In this document: positions 1 through 6,828 of the stretch, in pieces
Layout of the letters: each line of letters begins with the position of its first letter
How positions within the stretch are numbered: the stretch's first letter is position 1
Virus record (IMG/VR): IMGVR_UViG_3300032282_004151
Location: 1-64,000 of that record
Origin: a virus
Direction: 5' to 3' (one strand)
Length of the DNA stretch: 64,000 nucleotides
Made by a program: the position numbers and the translations under genes
The notes under the pieces: model-generated
What the model was told of the DNA's origin: nothing
Seen by the model: only the letters and a program-made list of their open reading frames with translations
Databases searched by the model: none

Positions 1-33
1 AAATGATGCATTGAATAAAAGCAAAAAACAACT

Positions 34-207
34 ATGAATAACATAGAATATTTGACCAATGGAGACTTTGAGAACGCCGTTGAACGAGGATACAAAGGTG
101 TTGGATATTATTTTTGGGATGAAGCGGATGGACAATATTGTTATGGACCATATGCAACAAAAGAGCTTGCTATTATGAAGCTGAATGAGTATGGTGAAAC
201 TTTATGA
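34..207 (+). CDS. hypothetical protein, 57 aa
   Basis: A small acidic protein rich in aromatic residues (GYKGVGYYFWDE); I recognise no domain. ATG at 34 is the first start after an upstream stop. The stop codon overlaps the ATG of the next gene (204), which suggests translational coupling. It is the first complete gene of the packed operon that runs to the terminator near 6.7 kb. Confidence 0.6.
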   Translation: MNNIEYLTNGDFENAVERGYKGVGYYFWDEADGQYCYGPYATKELAIMKLNEYGETL

Positions 208-383
208 ATAACGACCCTCAATTTCCTATTACATTCGTTGATTATAACATCATCGTTCCTTCCGAGGGAGTTATTATATTTGATGCTGAACTTAATCCAA
301 ACAATATGCACGTAAAGAACGGAGATATGTTTGAGGCAGTAGTAAAGGACAACAGATTGACGTTTATGCGTGTATCAAAATGA
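204..383 (+). CDS. hypothetical protein, 59 aa
   Basis: Codes for 59 residues (begins MNNDPQFPITF, ends FMRVSK) with no recognised motif. It overlaps the gene before by four bases and the FeoA-like gene after it (ATG at 380) by four bases. The ATGA overlap at both ends supports both start choices. Soluble by composition; function unknown. Confidence 0.6.
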   Translation: MNNDPQFPITFVDYNIIVPSEGVIIFDAELNPNNMHVKNGDMFEAVVKDNRLTFMRVSK

Positions 384-616
384 GCAAGGAATTTATTCCA
401 GTTTATAAAATCCCATTTGGTAAGAGCGCAGTTGTGCGTGAGCTAAAGGGTGATATCTCATTCATAGCAAAGCTGCGTGAGCTTGGATTTGGAGAAAGTG
501 CAACTATCACCAAGTTCAGCGAAGATGCCAGCAGAACAATCATTGTATCTGTAAAAAACCAAAAAATTTACTTGTCAGCACCAGCCGCAGAGTGTATATT
601 TGTTGAACTGGTATGA
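380..616 (+). CDS. FeoA-like domain protein
   Basis: 78 residues covering one FeoA/SH3-like barrel. A Leu/Gly-rich centre (LRELGFGESATI) is followed by a beta-strand pattern and an Ala-x-x-Ile-x-Val-type end (AAECIFVELV), as in FeoA, the small cytosolic partner of the FeoB ferrous-iron transporter; FeoA domains also occur in metal regulators. No FeoB is seen nearby. It lies 1.2 kb before the heme oxygenase, which releases Fe2+, so an iron-related role is possible but unproven. Length matches a lone FeoA domain. Overlaps the next gene by four bases. Confidence 0.6.
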   Translation: MSKEFIPVYKIPFGKSAVVRELKGDISFIAKLRELGFGESATITKFSEDASRTIIVSVKNQKIYLSAPAAECIFVELV

Positions 617-1293
617 CAAGAATAATTGCGATCAGTGATAGCCACGGATCTCATTGGGACATTAAAGTTCCAGATGGAGACATTATTGTTCATTGCGGCG
701 ACTTTTGTTCTCACGGAACAATGCGCGATGCTCTGGATTTTTTGCGTTGGTTCAATACTCATCCACATTCTACTAAAATTTTCATAGCGGGAAATCATGA
801 TTGGATTTGCGAAAAAGATCCGTCGTTGTTTCGAGGATTATTGAAAGAATTTCCAGATTTGATTTATTTGGAAGAAACTTCGCACACAGTACATGGATTA
901 AAATTTTTCGGATCTCCATATCAGCCGTTTTTCTATAATTGGGCTTTCAATCGTCATAGAGGCGAAGATATCAAGAAACATTGGGATAAAATTCCCAATG
1001 ATACTGATGTGCTTATTACACACGGTCCTCCGTATGGTATTTGCGACGAAGTATATCGTGTTGGATTTGACATCACAGAGCATGTTGGATGCAAAGATTT
1101 GCTTGATGCCACGCTGCGTATTGCCCCGAAGCTTTGTATTTTTGGACATATCCATCTATCCAGTCAAACTCAATATATCGCACCCAAGACAACATACGCC
1201 AATGTATCTATGCTCAACGAGGCATATCTTGTTTGGGGAAAACCTACAATATTTGATATTGACAATAATGGAATTGTCAGTATATTGCAATGA
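613..1293 (+). CDS. calcineurin-like metallophosphoesterase
   Basis: 226 residues with the ordered metal-binding motifs of the superfamily: SDSHG (residues 8-12), GDFC (about 29-32), GNHD (about 60-63), THGPP (about 136-140) and GHIH (about 178-181). These bind a two-metal centre that hydrolyses phosphomonoesters or diesters. The short single-domain form resembles the YfcE/MPPED-type branch seen in many phages and bacteria. The substrate cannot be read from the sequence. Start at 613 overlaps the FeoA-like gene by four bases; the next gene follows after three bases. Confidence 0.88.
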   Translation: MTRIIAISDSHGSHWDIKVPDGDIIVHCGDFCSHGTMRDALDFLRWFNTHPHSTKIFIAGNHDWICEKDPSLFRGLLKEFPDLIYLEETSHTVHGLKFFGSPYQPFFYNWAFNRHRGEDIKKHWDKIPNDTDVLITHGPPYGICDEVYRVGFDITEHVGCKDLLDATLRIAPKLCIFGHIHLSSQTQYIAPKTTYANVSMLNEAYLVWGKPTIFDIDNNGIVSILQ

Positions 1294-1296
1294 TTT

Positions 1297-1518
1297 ATGA
1301 AAACACTATTGTTACTAGCATTATTTGGAATTTGGACACTTGTAGGTACTTCATTTTATATTCTGTTGTCCGACAAGGTAAAGCGAAAGCCGCAAAAGCT
1401 AACTTTGCTTTTCGTCGGTGGACCGCTTGTATGGATATGTGTCACTATCTTTGGTACACTTGACTATATCTCTGACAAATACTGCGCACCAATCTATAAT
1501 TGGCTCACAAAGGAATAA
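1297..1518 (+). CDS. small membrane protein, 73 aa
   Basis: Two hydrophobic stretches, residues about 3-24 (TLLLLALFGIWTLVGTSFYILL) and 37-56 (LLFVGGPLVWICVTIFG), separated by a basic loop (DKVKRKPQK), predict a two-pass inner-membrane protein. No family recognised. It sits between the phosphoesterase and a second membrane protein. Confidence 0.6.
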   Translation: MKTLLLLALFGIWTLVGTSFYILLSDKVKRKPQKLTLLFVGGPLVWICVTIFGTLDYISDKYCAPIYNWLTKE

Positions 1519-1522
1519 TTTT

Positions 1523-1840
1523 ATGAAGAAATCAACATTATCAATGTTTAGTCTAATCTGCGGAATTACTGCCACGACTCTTGGCGTTATTCTCTTTCCG
1601 TTTACTTTGGTCTTTGCTAAGACACCGAGCGGCGTCACTTTTGTTGGAATGATTGTATTATTTACAATCTTTGCTGGAATAACTGGTACAATCTGTGCCA
1701 TTGTGAAACGACTTTCAACCCCCGATGATACAGAAGAAAATAAGAATGACCGTGCGCTTGCCCACAAAGGATTTTGGTTTTCCATCATTCCCACAATTGC
1801 TTGGATCTTCATTATGATCATTGGTTCAACTATCAAATAA
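1523..1840 (+). CDS. membrane protein, 105 aa
   Basis: Three hydrophobic segments (residues about 8-30, 36-57 and 86-103) and a charged loop (TPDDTEENKNDR) between the second and third. ATG at 1523 follows the preceding stop by four bases; an upstream in-frame ATG at 1418 lies inside the previous gene and is rejected. No known family. The stop is directly followed by the heme oxygenase ATG. Confidence 0.6.
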   Translation: MKKSTLSMFSLICGITATTLGVILFPFTLVFAKTPSGVTFVGMIVLFTIFAGITGTICAIVKRLSTPDDTEENKNDRALAHKGFWFSIIPTIAWIFIMIIGSTIK

Positions 1841-1841
1841 T

Positions 1842-2387
1842 ATGAGTACACTAAGAGAACTTACAGCGGAAAGCCACGCCAAGGCTGAAAACACAATCTT
1901 TATGCGTTTGCTTATGGCAAAGGCGCTGAAAGAAGAAGAGTATATGGAATATCTTACTCAACTTTCTATCATCTATACTGCGTTGGAAGGTGCAGCCGAA
2001 CGAGTTGGCATTCTAAAGGAACTACAGGGCATCGAGCGATTGGAGAAGGTGAGAGCAGATATGCTTGAACTAAATCAAAAACTGGGTAAGCAGTCTGCAA
2101 TCAGTTGGCAAACTATGGCGTATCATAACGATATAGTTGCTATGAAAGACCGAAATCAGATCCTTGCTCATTTTTATGTTCGTTATGCTGGTGATATGTA
2201 TGGCGGTCAGATGCTAAAGCCTCTTGTTCACGGTAGTGGAAAAATGTATGAGTTTGGAGAAACGCTTCCTATGCTTCGTCAAAAGATGCGAGAACTCGCC
2301 ACGGCAGATCTTGCTGATGATGCCAACCTCGCATTTGAGAGAACAATCGGCATTCTTGACTGTATAACAGGAACCAACGAATTCTGA
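1842..2387 (+). CDS. heme oxygenase
   Basis: 181 residues. Heme oxygenase opens heme to biliverdin IXalpha, CO and Fe2+. Residues 8-20 (TAESHAKAENTIF) match the start of bacterial and cyanobacterial HO-1 enzymes, with His12 as the expected proximal heme ligand. The segment YVRYAGDMYGGQMLKP (residues about 115-130) matches the distal-helix glycine-rich motif (GDxxGGQ) that packs over the heme. Length is close to the compact bacterial form. ATG at 1842 lies one base after the preceding stop; an in-frame ATG at 1821 lies inside the gene before. The next gene, a bilin reductase, starts one base after the stop, so product and consumer of biliverdin are co-transcribed. Confidence 0.88.
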   Translation: MSTLRELTAESHAKAENTIFMRLLMAKALKEEEYMEYLTQLSIIYTALEGAAERVGILKELQGIERLEKVRADMLELNQKLGKQSAISWQTMAYHNDIVAMKDRNQILAHFYVRYAGDMYGGQMLKPLVHGSGKMYEFGETLPMLRQKMRELATADLADDANLAFERTIGILDCITGTNEF

Positions 2388-2388
2388 C

Positions 2389-3063
2389 ATGAGTGTCATC
2401 TTTGACAAGATGAAAGCATTGTCTAGCGAACTTTATATTGAGATCGCTAGACATAACCGTGAGATTGAAACTAAAGAACTGGATAAATATCCTTGGACAA
2501 ATAGGATATTTAGAGGCGATAGATTTCGTCGCGGTCATCTTGAAGTATTGGATGTTATTGAACAGAAGAAGATGTGGATAATGCATATCTGTATCTTCCC
2601 TCATCTTGACGATAGTTCTCCTATCTTTGGCTTTGATGTAATATGCGGAGCCAACAAGATCACAGGTGTATTTCTTGATTTCAGTATGGCTGATGAAAAT
2701 CATCCTATGAACAAATGGTTCAGAAACAGAACTGCTGATCTTGTATGGAAGAAAGATCGTGAATTGCCAGATTGGGGCAAGCGTATCTTTAGTCCGAATA
2801 TGATTGCGGCGGGAATGGTCAATACTGACAATGAACTTGAACAGGTTATTGATGCAGCAAAAGACTGCATGATTTATTATCTGAACAATGTTGGTTGGAC
2901 GGTCGGTAATATGAACTATGCATCCAATCACAATACATATTGCATCAATCAAAAGCAGAATGTACATACATCACGTTTTCTGGTAAATTGTGGATATAAA
3001 GAAGAAGATATTAAAAACTTTATTGACAATCATCTGTTTCCTGAAGTAAGATTACAAACATAA
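2389..3063 (+). CDS. ferredoxin-dependent bilin reductase (PcyA/PcyX/PebS family)
   Basis: 224 residues. This family reduces biliverdin to phycobilins using ferredoxin electrons. The central part matches the signature: an Arg/His helix (FRRGHLEV), a strand ending in FPH, then PIFGFD (residues 78-83) and FLDFS (95-99), followed by DWGKRIFSP (128-136), like the WxxxFFSP region. His66 lies 17 residues before Asp83, as His88 and Asp105 do in PcyA; cyanophage PebS has Asn at the first place. The C-terminal QKQN (187-190) aligns with the PcyA segment that holds the second catalytic Asp, but here Val191 follows. The product (phycoerythrobilin, phycocyanobilin or an intermediate) cannot be fixed from this. 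Directly after the heme oxygenase. Confidence 0.82.
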   Translation: MSVIFDKMKALSSELYIEIARHNREIETKELDKYPWTNRIFRGDRFRRGHLEVLDVIEQKKMWIMHICIFPHLDDSSPIFGFDVICGANKITGVFLDFSMADENHPMNKWFRNRTADLVWKKDRELPDWGKRIFSPNMIAAGMVNTDNELEQVIDAAKDCMIYYLNNVGWTVGNMNYASNHNTYCINQKQNVHTSRFLVNCGYKEEDIKNFIDNHLFPEVRLQT

Positions 3064-3066
3064 ATT

Positions 3067-3660
3067 ATGAGTCCCGATCTTGATAAACAACTTTGCGAAA
3101 AATATCCCAAGATATTTGCCGATAGATATAAATCTCCGCAAGAGTCCTGCATTGCTTTTGGTATAGAATGCGGCGATGGATGGTATGATGTCATTGACTC
3201 TCTTTGTTGTGCCCTATCTCGTATATGGACAACATCCATTGAAATAGACAAAGAAGATGCGACCAAACTCGCTATAAAGAAAAGTTCCGTAGGTTCATAT
3301 TTTCTCGAAATTCCTGTTCCACAAGTGATCGCAACTCAAGTAAAAGAGAAGTTTGGTGCTTTGAGATTTTATTATAATCTTGAGGTTGACCCAAACATCA
3401 AAGACTTGGTCAAAAGCAACAAATACCCAGCATTGAATACAATAATGGATAGGTACTATTCATATTTCGATGGTATAATTCATATGGCAGAGTCAATATC
3501 TGCAAGAACTTGCGAACTAAGTGGACGAAAGGGAGAGCTGCACGTATCTGGTGGAAATAGAGATGGATGGTATAAGACACTCAATGTAGAACTTGCAAAA
3601 ACTCGCCAAGATTTGGTTGACAGAGAGTATATTCCTGTTAGTATGTTGCCTGAAGAATAA
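3067..3660 (+). CDS. conserved phage hypothetical protein, 197 aa
   Basis: Begins MSPDLDKQLCEKYPKIF and contains ECGDGWYDVIDSLC (residues 34-47), EKFGALRFYYN (about 93-103), and a C-terminal SARTCELSGRKGEL. This arrangement (GW..., FGxLRFYY, CExxGxxG) recurs in a phage/prophage protein family of unknown function that often has a zinc-ribbon end; only one Cys of that end remains here. Starts four bases after the bilin reductase, so it may be co-expressed with it. Confidence 0.6.
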   Translation: MSPDLDKQLCEKYPKIFADRYKSPQESCIAFGIECGDGWYDVIDSLCCALSRIWTTSIEIDKEDATKLAIKKSSVGSYFLEIPVPQVIATQVKEKFGALRFYYNLEVDPNIKDLVKSNKYPALNTIMDRYYSYFDGIIHMAESISARTCELSGRKGELHVSGGNRDGWYKTLNVELAKTRQDLVDREYIPVSMLPEE

Positions 3661-3664
3661 AACT

Positions 3665-3802
3665 ATGAACCAGAACGGAAAAGGAAGCAAGCCACGCCCT
3701 TTGAGTGTGTCATACAAGACATATTCAGAGAACTATGATAATATCTTCGGAAAGAAGAAGCCAGAAGAACCTAAGCCTAAGAAAAATGAAAAACAAAGTT
3801 AA
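3665..3802 (+). CDS. small basic phage protein, 45 aa
   Basis: MNQNGKGSKPRPLSVSYK... then NYDNIFGKKKPEEPKPKK. The pattern GKGSxPRPxSV...YxxNxDxIFGKK is common to a short phage protein family without known function. ATG at 3665 follows the previous stop by four bases. The last 17 bases overlap the start of the next, exported protein. Confidence 0.6.
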   Translation: MNQNGKGSKPRPLSVSYKTYSENYDNIFGKKKPEEPKPKKNEKQS

Positions 3803-4148
3803 TTATTTGTGGGCGCTTACATTTGCATTGGTAATTACAGCTGTTGCGATTGAATTTGCTCACGCCAATGCATCCGACGTAGATAATTCGGAGTTATATA
3901 CAGCATCCAGCAAGAATACAATGCGTCAAATTGATGCAGAGAGTGTATTGGCGGTAATCCACGCCGAAACATTTGATAGTGCGTTCTCTCACTATTCTAC
4001 ATATAGAGATATTCAGGATATGAAGTTCCACGAGCTTCGCAAGGCGTATATAAATGCAAGGAAGGAATTGTTTGACTATGTGTCAGAAGCCGCTCATAAT
4101 ACATCGGAAAAACCTTATTACATGGCAACATATGAAAATGCACGTTGA
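3786..4148 (+). CDS. secreted or membrane-anchored hypothetical protein, 120 aa
   Basis: The N-terminus (MKNKVNYLWALTFALVITA, cleavage plausible after AHA near residue 24) looks like a signal peptide. The mature part is helical and polar with no recognised domain. Start at 3786 overlaps the preceding gene in another frame. Likely periplasmic; role unknown. Confidence 0.55.
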   Translation: MKNKVNYLWALTFALVITAVAIEFAHANASDVDNSELYTASSKNTMRQIDAESVLAVIHAETFDSAFSHYSTYRDIQDMKFHELRKAYINARKELFDYVSEAAHNTSEKPYYMATYENAR

Positions 4149-4353
4149 AATTGACGATGAATACTTGGATCTTGCCTTCAGAGAAAATCTAAAGTGGCAT
4201 TTGGACAATAGCAGTAAAAGATTAAAAGAGCTAAATAAAATTAAAAATCCAATGAAACATGAACGTGATGAGCTTGAATATCAAAAGAAGCTTTTACCCG
4301 CGTTAAAAATCGTTGGAGAATATTACGGAGTGGATATCAAAATTAAAATTTAG
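4132..4353 (+). CDS. hypothetical protein, 73 aa, helical
   Basis: MKMHVEIDDEYLDLAF followed by a long charged helix (SSKRLKELNKIKNPMKHERDELEYQKKL) and a short beta-rich end. It overlaps the preceding gene; ATG 4132 or 4138 could be used. Its TAG stop lies inside the first copy of the AATTTAGGTACCCC repeat. Confidence 0.5.
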   Translation: MKMHVEIDDEYLDLAFRENLKWHLDNSSKRLKELNKIKNPMKHERDELEYQKKLLPALKIVGEYYGVDIKIKI

Positions 4354-4361
4354 GTACCCCC
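4346..4361 (+). repeat. dispersed repeat AATTTAGGTACCCC, copy 1
   Basis: First copy of a 14-16 base motif also found at 6656, 9681, 10334 (partial), 10970 and 11060. It supplies the stop codon (TAG) of the gene ending at 4353 and lies just before the next ATG (4363). Confidence 0.6.
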
Positions 4362-4362
4362 T

Positions 4363-4767
4363 ATGGACTCACCACTGCTACCAATCAACGAGAAGGTAAA
4401 CTCCGCTGTAAAAGAATATACAGATGCTATCATCAGCTATATCACCACCATAGATCCAGACATTGACTATGATGTGGATTATGACGAGGCAACTGATGAA
4501 ACTGACACACAAAAGGCTGCTATTGTTGATATACAATCAGAGCACGGCTTTGTAACAATATTTCCAGACTTTGCTAAACAACGCGCGATGGCCGCTTTGC
4601 TTAATCGCGGAATGATTGGAGCTATGGAGCTTGAGGGGTTTGATGATGACACAATCAACAATGCTCCTGTTTATGGTGCTTTGATGCCTTTTAATGTTGA
4701 AAATGCAGAAATGTTTGCCATAATGCTTACTCACGATCTTGGACTACAGCATCAGAAAAATTTATAA
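4363..4767 (+). CDS. hypothetical protein, 134 aa, acidic
   Basis: A strongly acidic middle (PDIDYDVDYDEATDETD, residues about 31-47) is followed by a hydrophobic, helical C-terminal half. No recognised domain. It overlaps the thyX start by one base (TAATG), which implies coupling to nucleotide metabolism genes but says nothing of function. Confidence 0.6.
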   Translation: MDSPLLPINEKVNSAVKEYTDAIISYITTIDPDIDYDVDYDEATDETDTQKAAIVDIQSEHGFVTIFPDFAKQRAMAALLNRGMIGAMELEGFDDDTINNAPVYGALMPFNVENAEMFAIMLTHDLGLQHQKNL

Positions 4768-5393
4768 TGAATAACAACACAGTAGAACTTATTGGACATT
4801 ACGGAAATGATGAAATTCATGCTTGCTCTGCCTGGACATCAACGAGCAGAGAAATCACAGAAGAAAAGCGAAACCGCATTCCAGCGTTGCTGAAAATGCT
4901 CGCTGACCACGGGCATCATACTCCTTTTGAAAAGAGCAGCCTTCATTTTCTTGTTGATACGGATATCGCCAGTCATATTCATATCCTAAAGCATAGAATT
5001 GGAGTAAGTGTCAATGGAGAAAGCGCACGCTACAAGGAAATCAAGCAGGATAAGTTTCTTATTCCAAATGATTGGCCCGACGAGTGGAAGGAATTACTAG
5101 AAGCATATACTGAAAAAGGAAATGAATTGTATCACAAGTGCGTTGCTGATCTATTGAACAGAGGTTATGATAAGAAGCGCATCAAGGAAAGCGCACGCTT
5201 CTTCAAGACATACAACAGCCAAATCTGTGCAGATGTTATGTTTAACTGGCGTTCCTTCTATCATTTCCTACAACTACGCAACAAGCCAGATGCCCAAAAG
5301 GAAATCCGAGAAGTTGCTGCCGAAATGCTAAATCTTGTAAAGAACATTGAGGGCAACCCATTCCAGCATACCATTGCTGCATTCAAGTTGTAA
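4767..5393 (+). CDS. thyX: flavin-dependent thymidylate synthase ThyX
   Basis: 208 residues. ThyX methylates dUMP to dTMP with methylene-tetrahydrofolate, using FAD and NADPH. The signature loop is present as KHR-x8-S-ARY (residues about 77-91), a variant of the canonical RHR-x7-S motif with Lys for the first Arg. GHHTPFEKSSLHF (about 49-61) matches the conserved FAD-site helix, and FKTYNSQ...FNWRSFYHFLQLR matches the C-terminal dUMP-binding region with its conserved Arg. Length is typical. It serves phage DNA synthesis. Confidence 0.93.
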   Translation: MNNNTVELIGHYGNDEIHACSAWTSTSREITEEKRNRIPALLKMLADHGHHTPFEKSSLHFLVDTDIASHIHILKHRIGVSVNGESARYKEIKQDKFLIPNDWPDEWKELLEAYTEKGNELYHKCVADLLNRGYDKKRIKESARFFKTYNSQICADVMFNWRSFYHFLQLRNKPDAQKEIREVAAEMLNLVKNIEGNPFQHTIAAFKL

Positions 5394-5398
5394 TTCAA

Positions 5399-5950
5399 AT
5401 GGACTTCGCATTAAAATCACTCGACTGTAATACTACCAAAGGTAGGATTTACATAGGAACGCAATTATCATGCCATGAAAAATTGGAAGAGGCGCTGAAG
5501 TGCGAAGTCATTGCAACCGATACTACAAGCTCGTCCGACATAGATGCACTTATAGTGAAAGATAAAAAGTTGATTTCTTTAGCTGAGATAAAGTCTAGAG
5601 AAATGAGTTTGATCAATTTTGAAAATAAATCAAACCGCAGATTGGTATACAAGGGAAAAGAGTATGACTCATATCTCATAACATACGAAAAATTGGAGAA
5701 GTTGAGAACTTTATGCAAAATGTTGTGCGTATCTGGTTTTCTGTTTGTATCTCTGCTTGAGAGTGATCAGGTTGTCTTTTGGAAAATATGCGATGGCGAT
5801 GGCAATTATACATCCGATATAAAAAGAGAACACACCAGAACCCAAGCAACTTGCAATGGTGGATCAATCATCAGAGAAAATGCATATATTTCATTAAAAG
5901 ATATGAAATTGCTTGCAAAGCCAAAGAATTCTGGTATAACCTTTGAATAA
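5399..5950 (+). CDS. PD-(D/E)XK-like putative nuclease, 183 aa
   Basis: Residues 45-70 contain SSDIDALIVKDKK followed by AEIKSRE: an Asp on a strand, a short turn and then Glu-x-Lys on the next strand, which is the layout of a PD-(D/E)XK nuclease core. The rest (a helix with KLEKLRTLCKML and a beta-hairpin VSLLESDQVVFWKI) is compatible with that fold. No close family recognised; it could also be an inactive fold relative. Its 3' end overlaps an upstream alternative start of the next gene. Confidence 0.45.
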   Translation: MDFALKSLDCNTTKGRIYIGTQLSCHEKLEEALKCEVIATDTTSSSDIDALIVKDKKLISLAEIKSREMSLINFENKSNRRLVYKGKEYDSYLITYEKLEKLRTLCKMLCVSGFLFVSLLESDQVVFWKICDGDGNYTSDIKREHTRTQATCNGGSIIRENAYISLKDMKLLAKPKNSGITFE

Positions 5951-5960
5951 AATAAAACTT

Positions 5961-6521
5961 ATGGGAATGTTCGATTATATTTCTGTAGCAGACAAGCTAC
6001 CAACCAACGCCGAGATTGATGCTGCTGGCATTGATCTTTATAAAGATCCATTTCAGACGAAAGATTTGGATAACATCATGGCCACCTATTATATTCAAGG
6101 TGGAAGATTATTTGTTGATCAATATAAAGTTACAGAATGGGTTGAAGACTCTGAAGCATTTGCTGGTGGATATATTGACCACAAAGAGCCATTTAAAGAA
6201 GAAGTGCATGATTACCACGGCAAAATCAACTTTTATCATATCATGGATAAAGATGGATATGATCATTGGGTAGAATATCAGGCGACTTTCACTCGTGGAA
6301 AACTTGAAAACATCAAGTTGTTAGAGTACAAAAAGACAGACAATAGACAAAGCAAAGAAGATATGAAACGTTTGTTCGAGAAACTATCCAAAGTTCACAA
6401 TAGATGGTATAACAAATATATCTTTAACACAAAATGTTGGGGCAAGATCAGAAAATTTATTACGAAAATTTTATTTGCCATTGAGCGTGCTATCGGCTAC
6501 ATCAGAATTAGACTTCCTTAA
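5961..6521 (+). CDS. conserved phage hypothetical protein (MGMFDYI family)
   Basis: 186 residues starting MGMFDYISV. The N-terminal pattern MFDYI...LP...FQTKDLDN...Y.I..G.L is shared by a widespread phage protein family of unknown function. The C-terminal part is basic and amphipathic (KIRKFITKILFAIERAIGYIRIRLP) and may touch membrane. ATG at 5961 is preferred because it gives the family start; an in-frame ATG at 5943 adds six residues and overlaps the previous gene. Confidence 0.65.
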   Translation: MGMFDYISVADKLPTNAEIDAAGIDLYKDPFQTKDLDNIMATYYIQGGRLFVDQYKVTEWVEDSEAFAGGYIDHKEPFKEEVHDYHGKINFYHIMDKDGYDHWVEYQATFTRGKLENIKLLEYKKTDNRQSKEDMKRLFEKLSKVHNRWYNKYIFNTKCWGKIRKFITKILFAIERAIGYIRIRLP

Positions 6522-6533
6522 AACTTATACATT

Positions 6534-6656
6534 ATGAGTATAATATATTGGTTAGTCGGAGCAGCAGTCGCGGTTGGGTTGGTGATACTTGTTATTTCGA
6601 TTATCAATGCGCCGAAAGGTTATGAAGACGACGATGGTTTTCATTACGACGAATAA
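6534..6656 (+). CDS. small single-pass membrane protein, 40 aa
   Basis: One transmembrane segment (residues about 4-24, WLVGAAVAVGLVILVISII) and an acidic cytoplasmic or periplasmic tail (YEDDDGFHYDE). Last gene of the first operon; stop at 6654-6656, followed by the second GGTACCCC repeat and a terminator. Confidence 0.5.
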   Translation: MSIIYWLVGAAVAVGLVILVISIINAPKGYEDDDGFHYDE

Positions 6657-6670
6657 AATTTAGGTACCCC
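6656..6670 (+). repeat. dispersed repeat AATTTAGGTACCCC, copy 2
   Basis: Sits between the stop of the 40-aa membrane protein gene and the terminator stem. Confidence 0.6.
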
Positions 6671-6680
6671 ATGTAAAAGA

Positions 6681-6714
6681 AAACCGCCCCAAGTTCCGTT
6701 GGGGCGGTTTTGTT
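6681..6714 (+). terminator. Rho-independent terminator closing the first operon
   Basis: Perfect 10-bp stem AAACCGCCCC / GGGGCGGTTT with a 10-base loop, followed by TGTTT. The A-rich 5' flank would let it work on both strands. Confidence 0.9.
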
Positions 6715-6793
6715 TAGCCGCACGTGACCAGTGCGATCACCCCGTGAAGGGTAAAGTGTAGATATAAATATAAACAACATAGTGTTTAAGTGT

Positions 6794-6821
6794 TTGACAA
6801 TAGAGAAATATATGCTATTGT
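6794..6821 (+). promoter_or_regulatory. leaderless-type sigma70 promoter
   Basis: TTGACA, 16 bp, TATTGT; ATG 6829 follows 7 nt after the -10 box. Confidence 0.75.
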
Positions 6822-6828
6822 ATTGAAA

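Noticed and set aside
6761-6768. TATAAATA boxes (near 6763, 10389 and 35304) as T4-type late promoters
   Set aside because: They are few, lie in AT-rich DNA and are not at a fixed distance from genes, whereas TATTTATA is.
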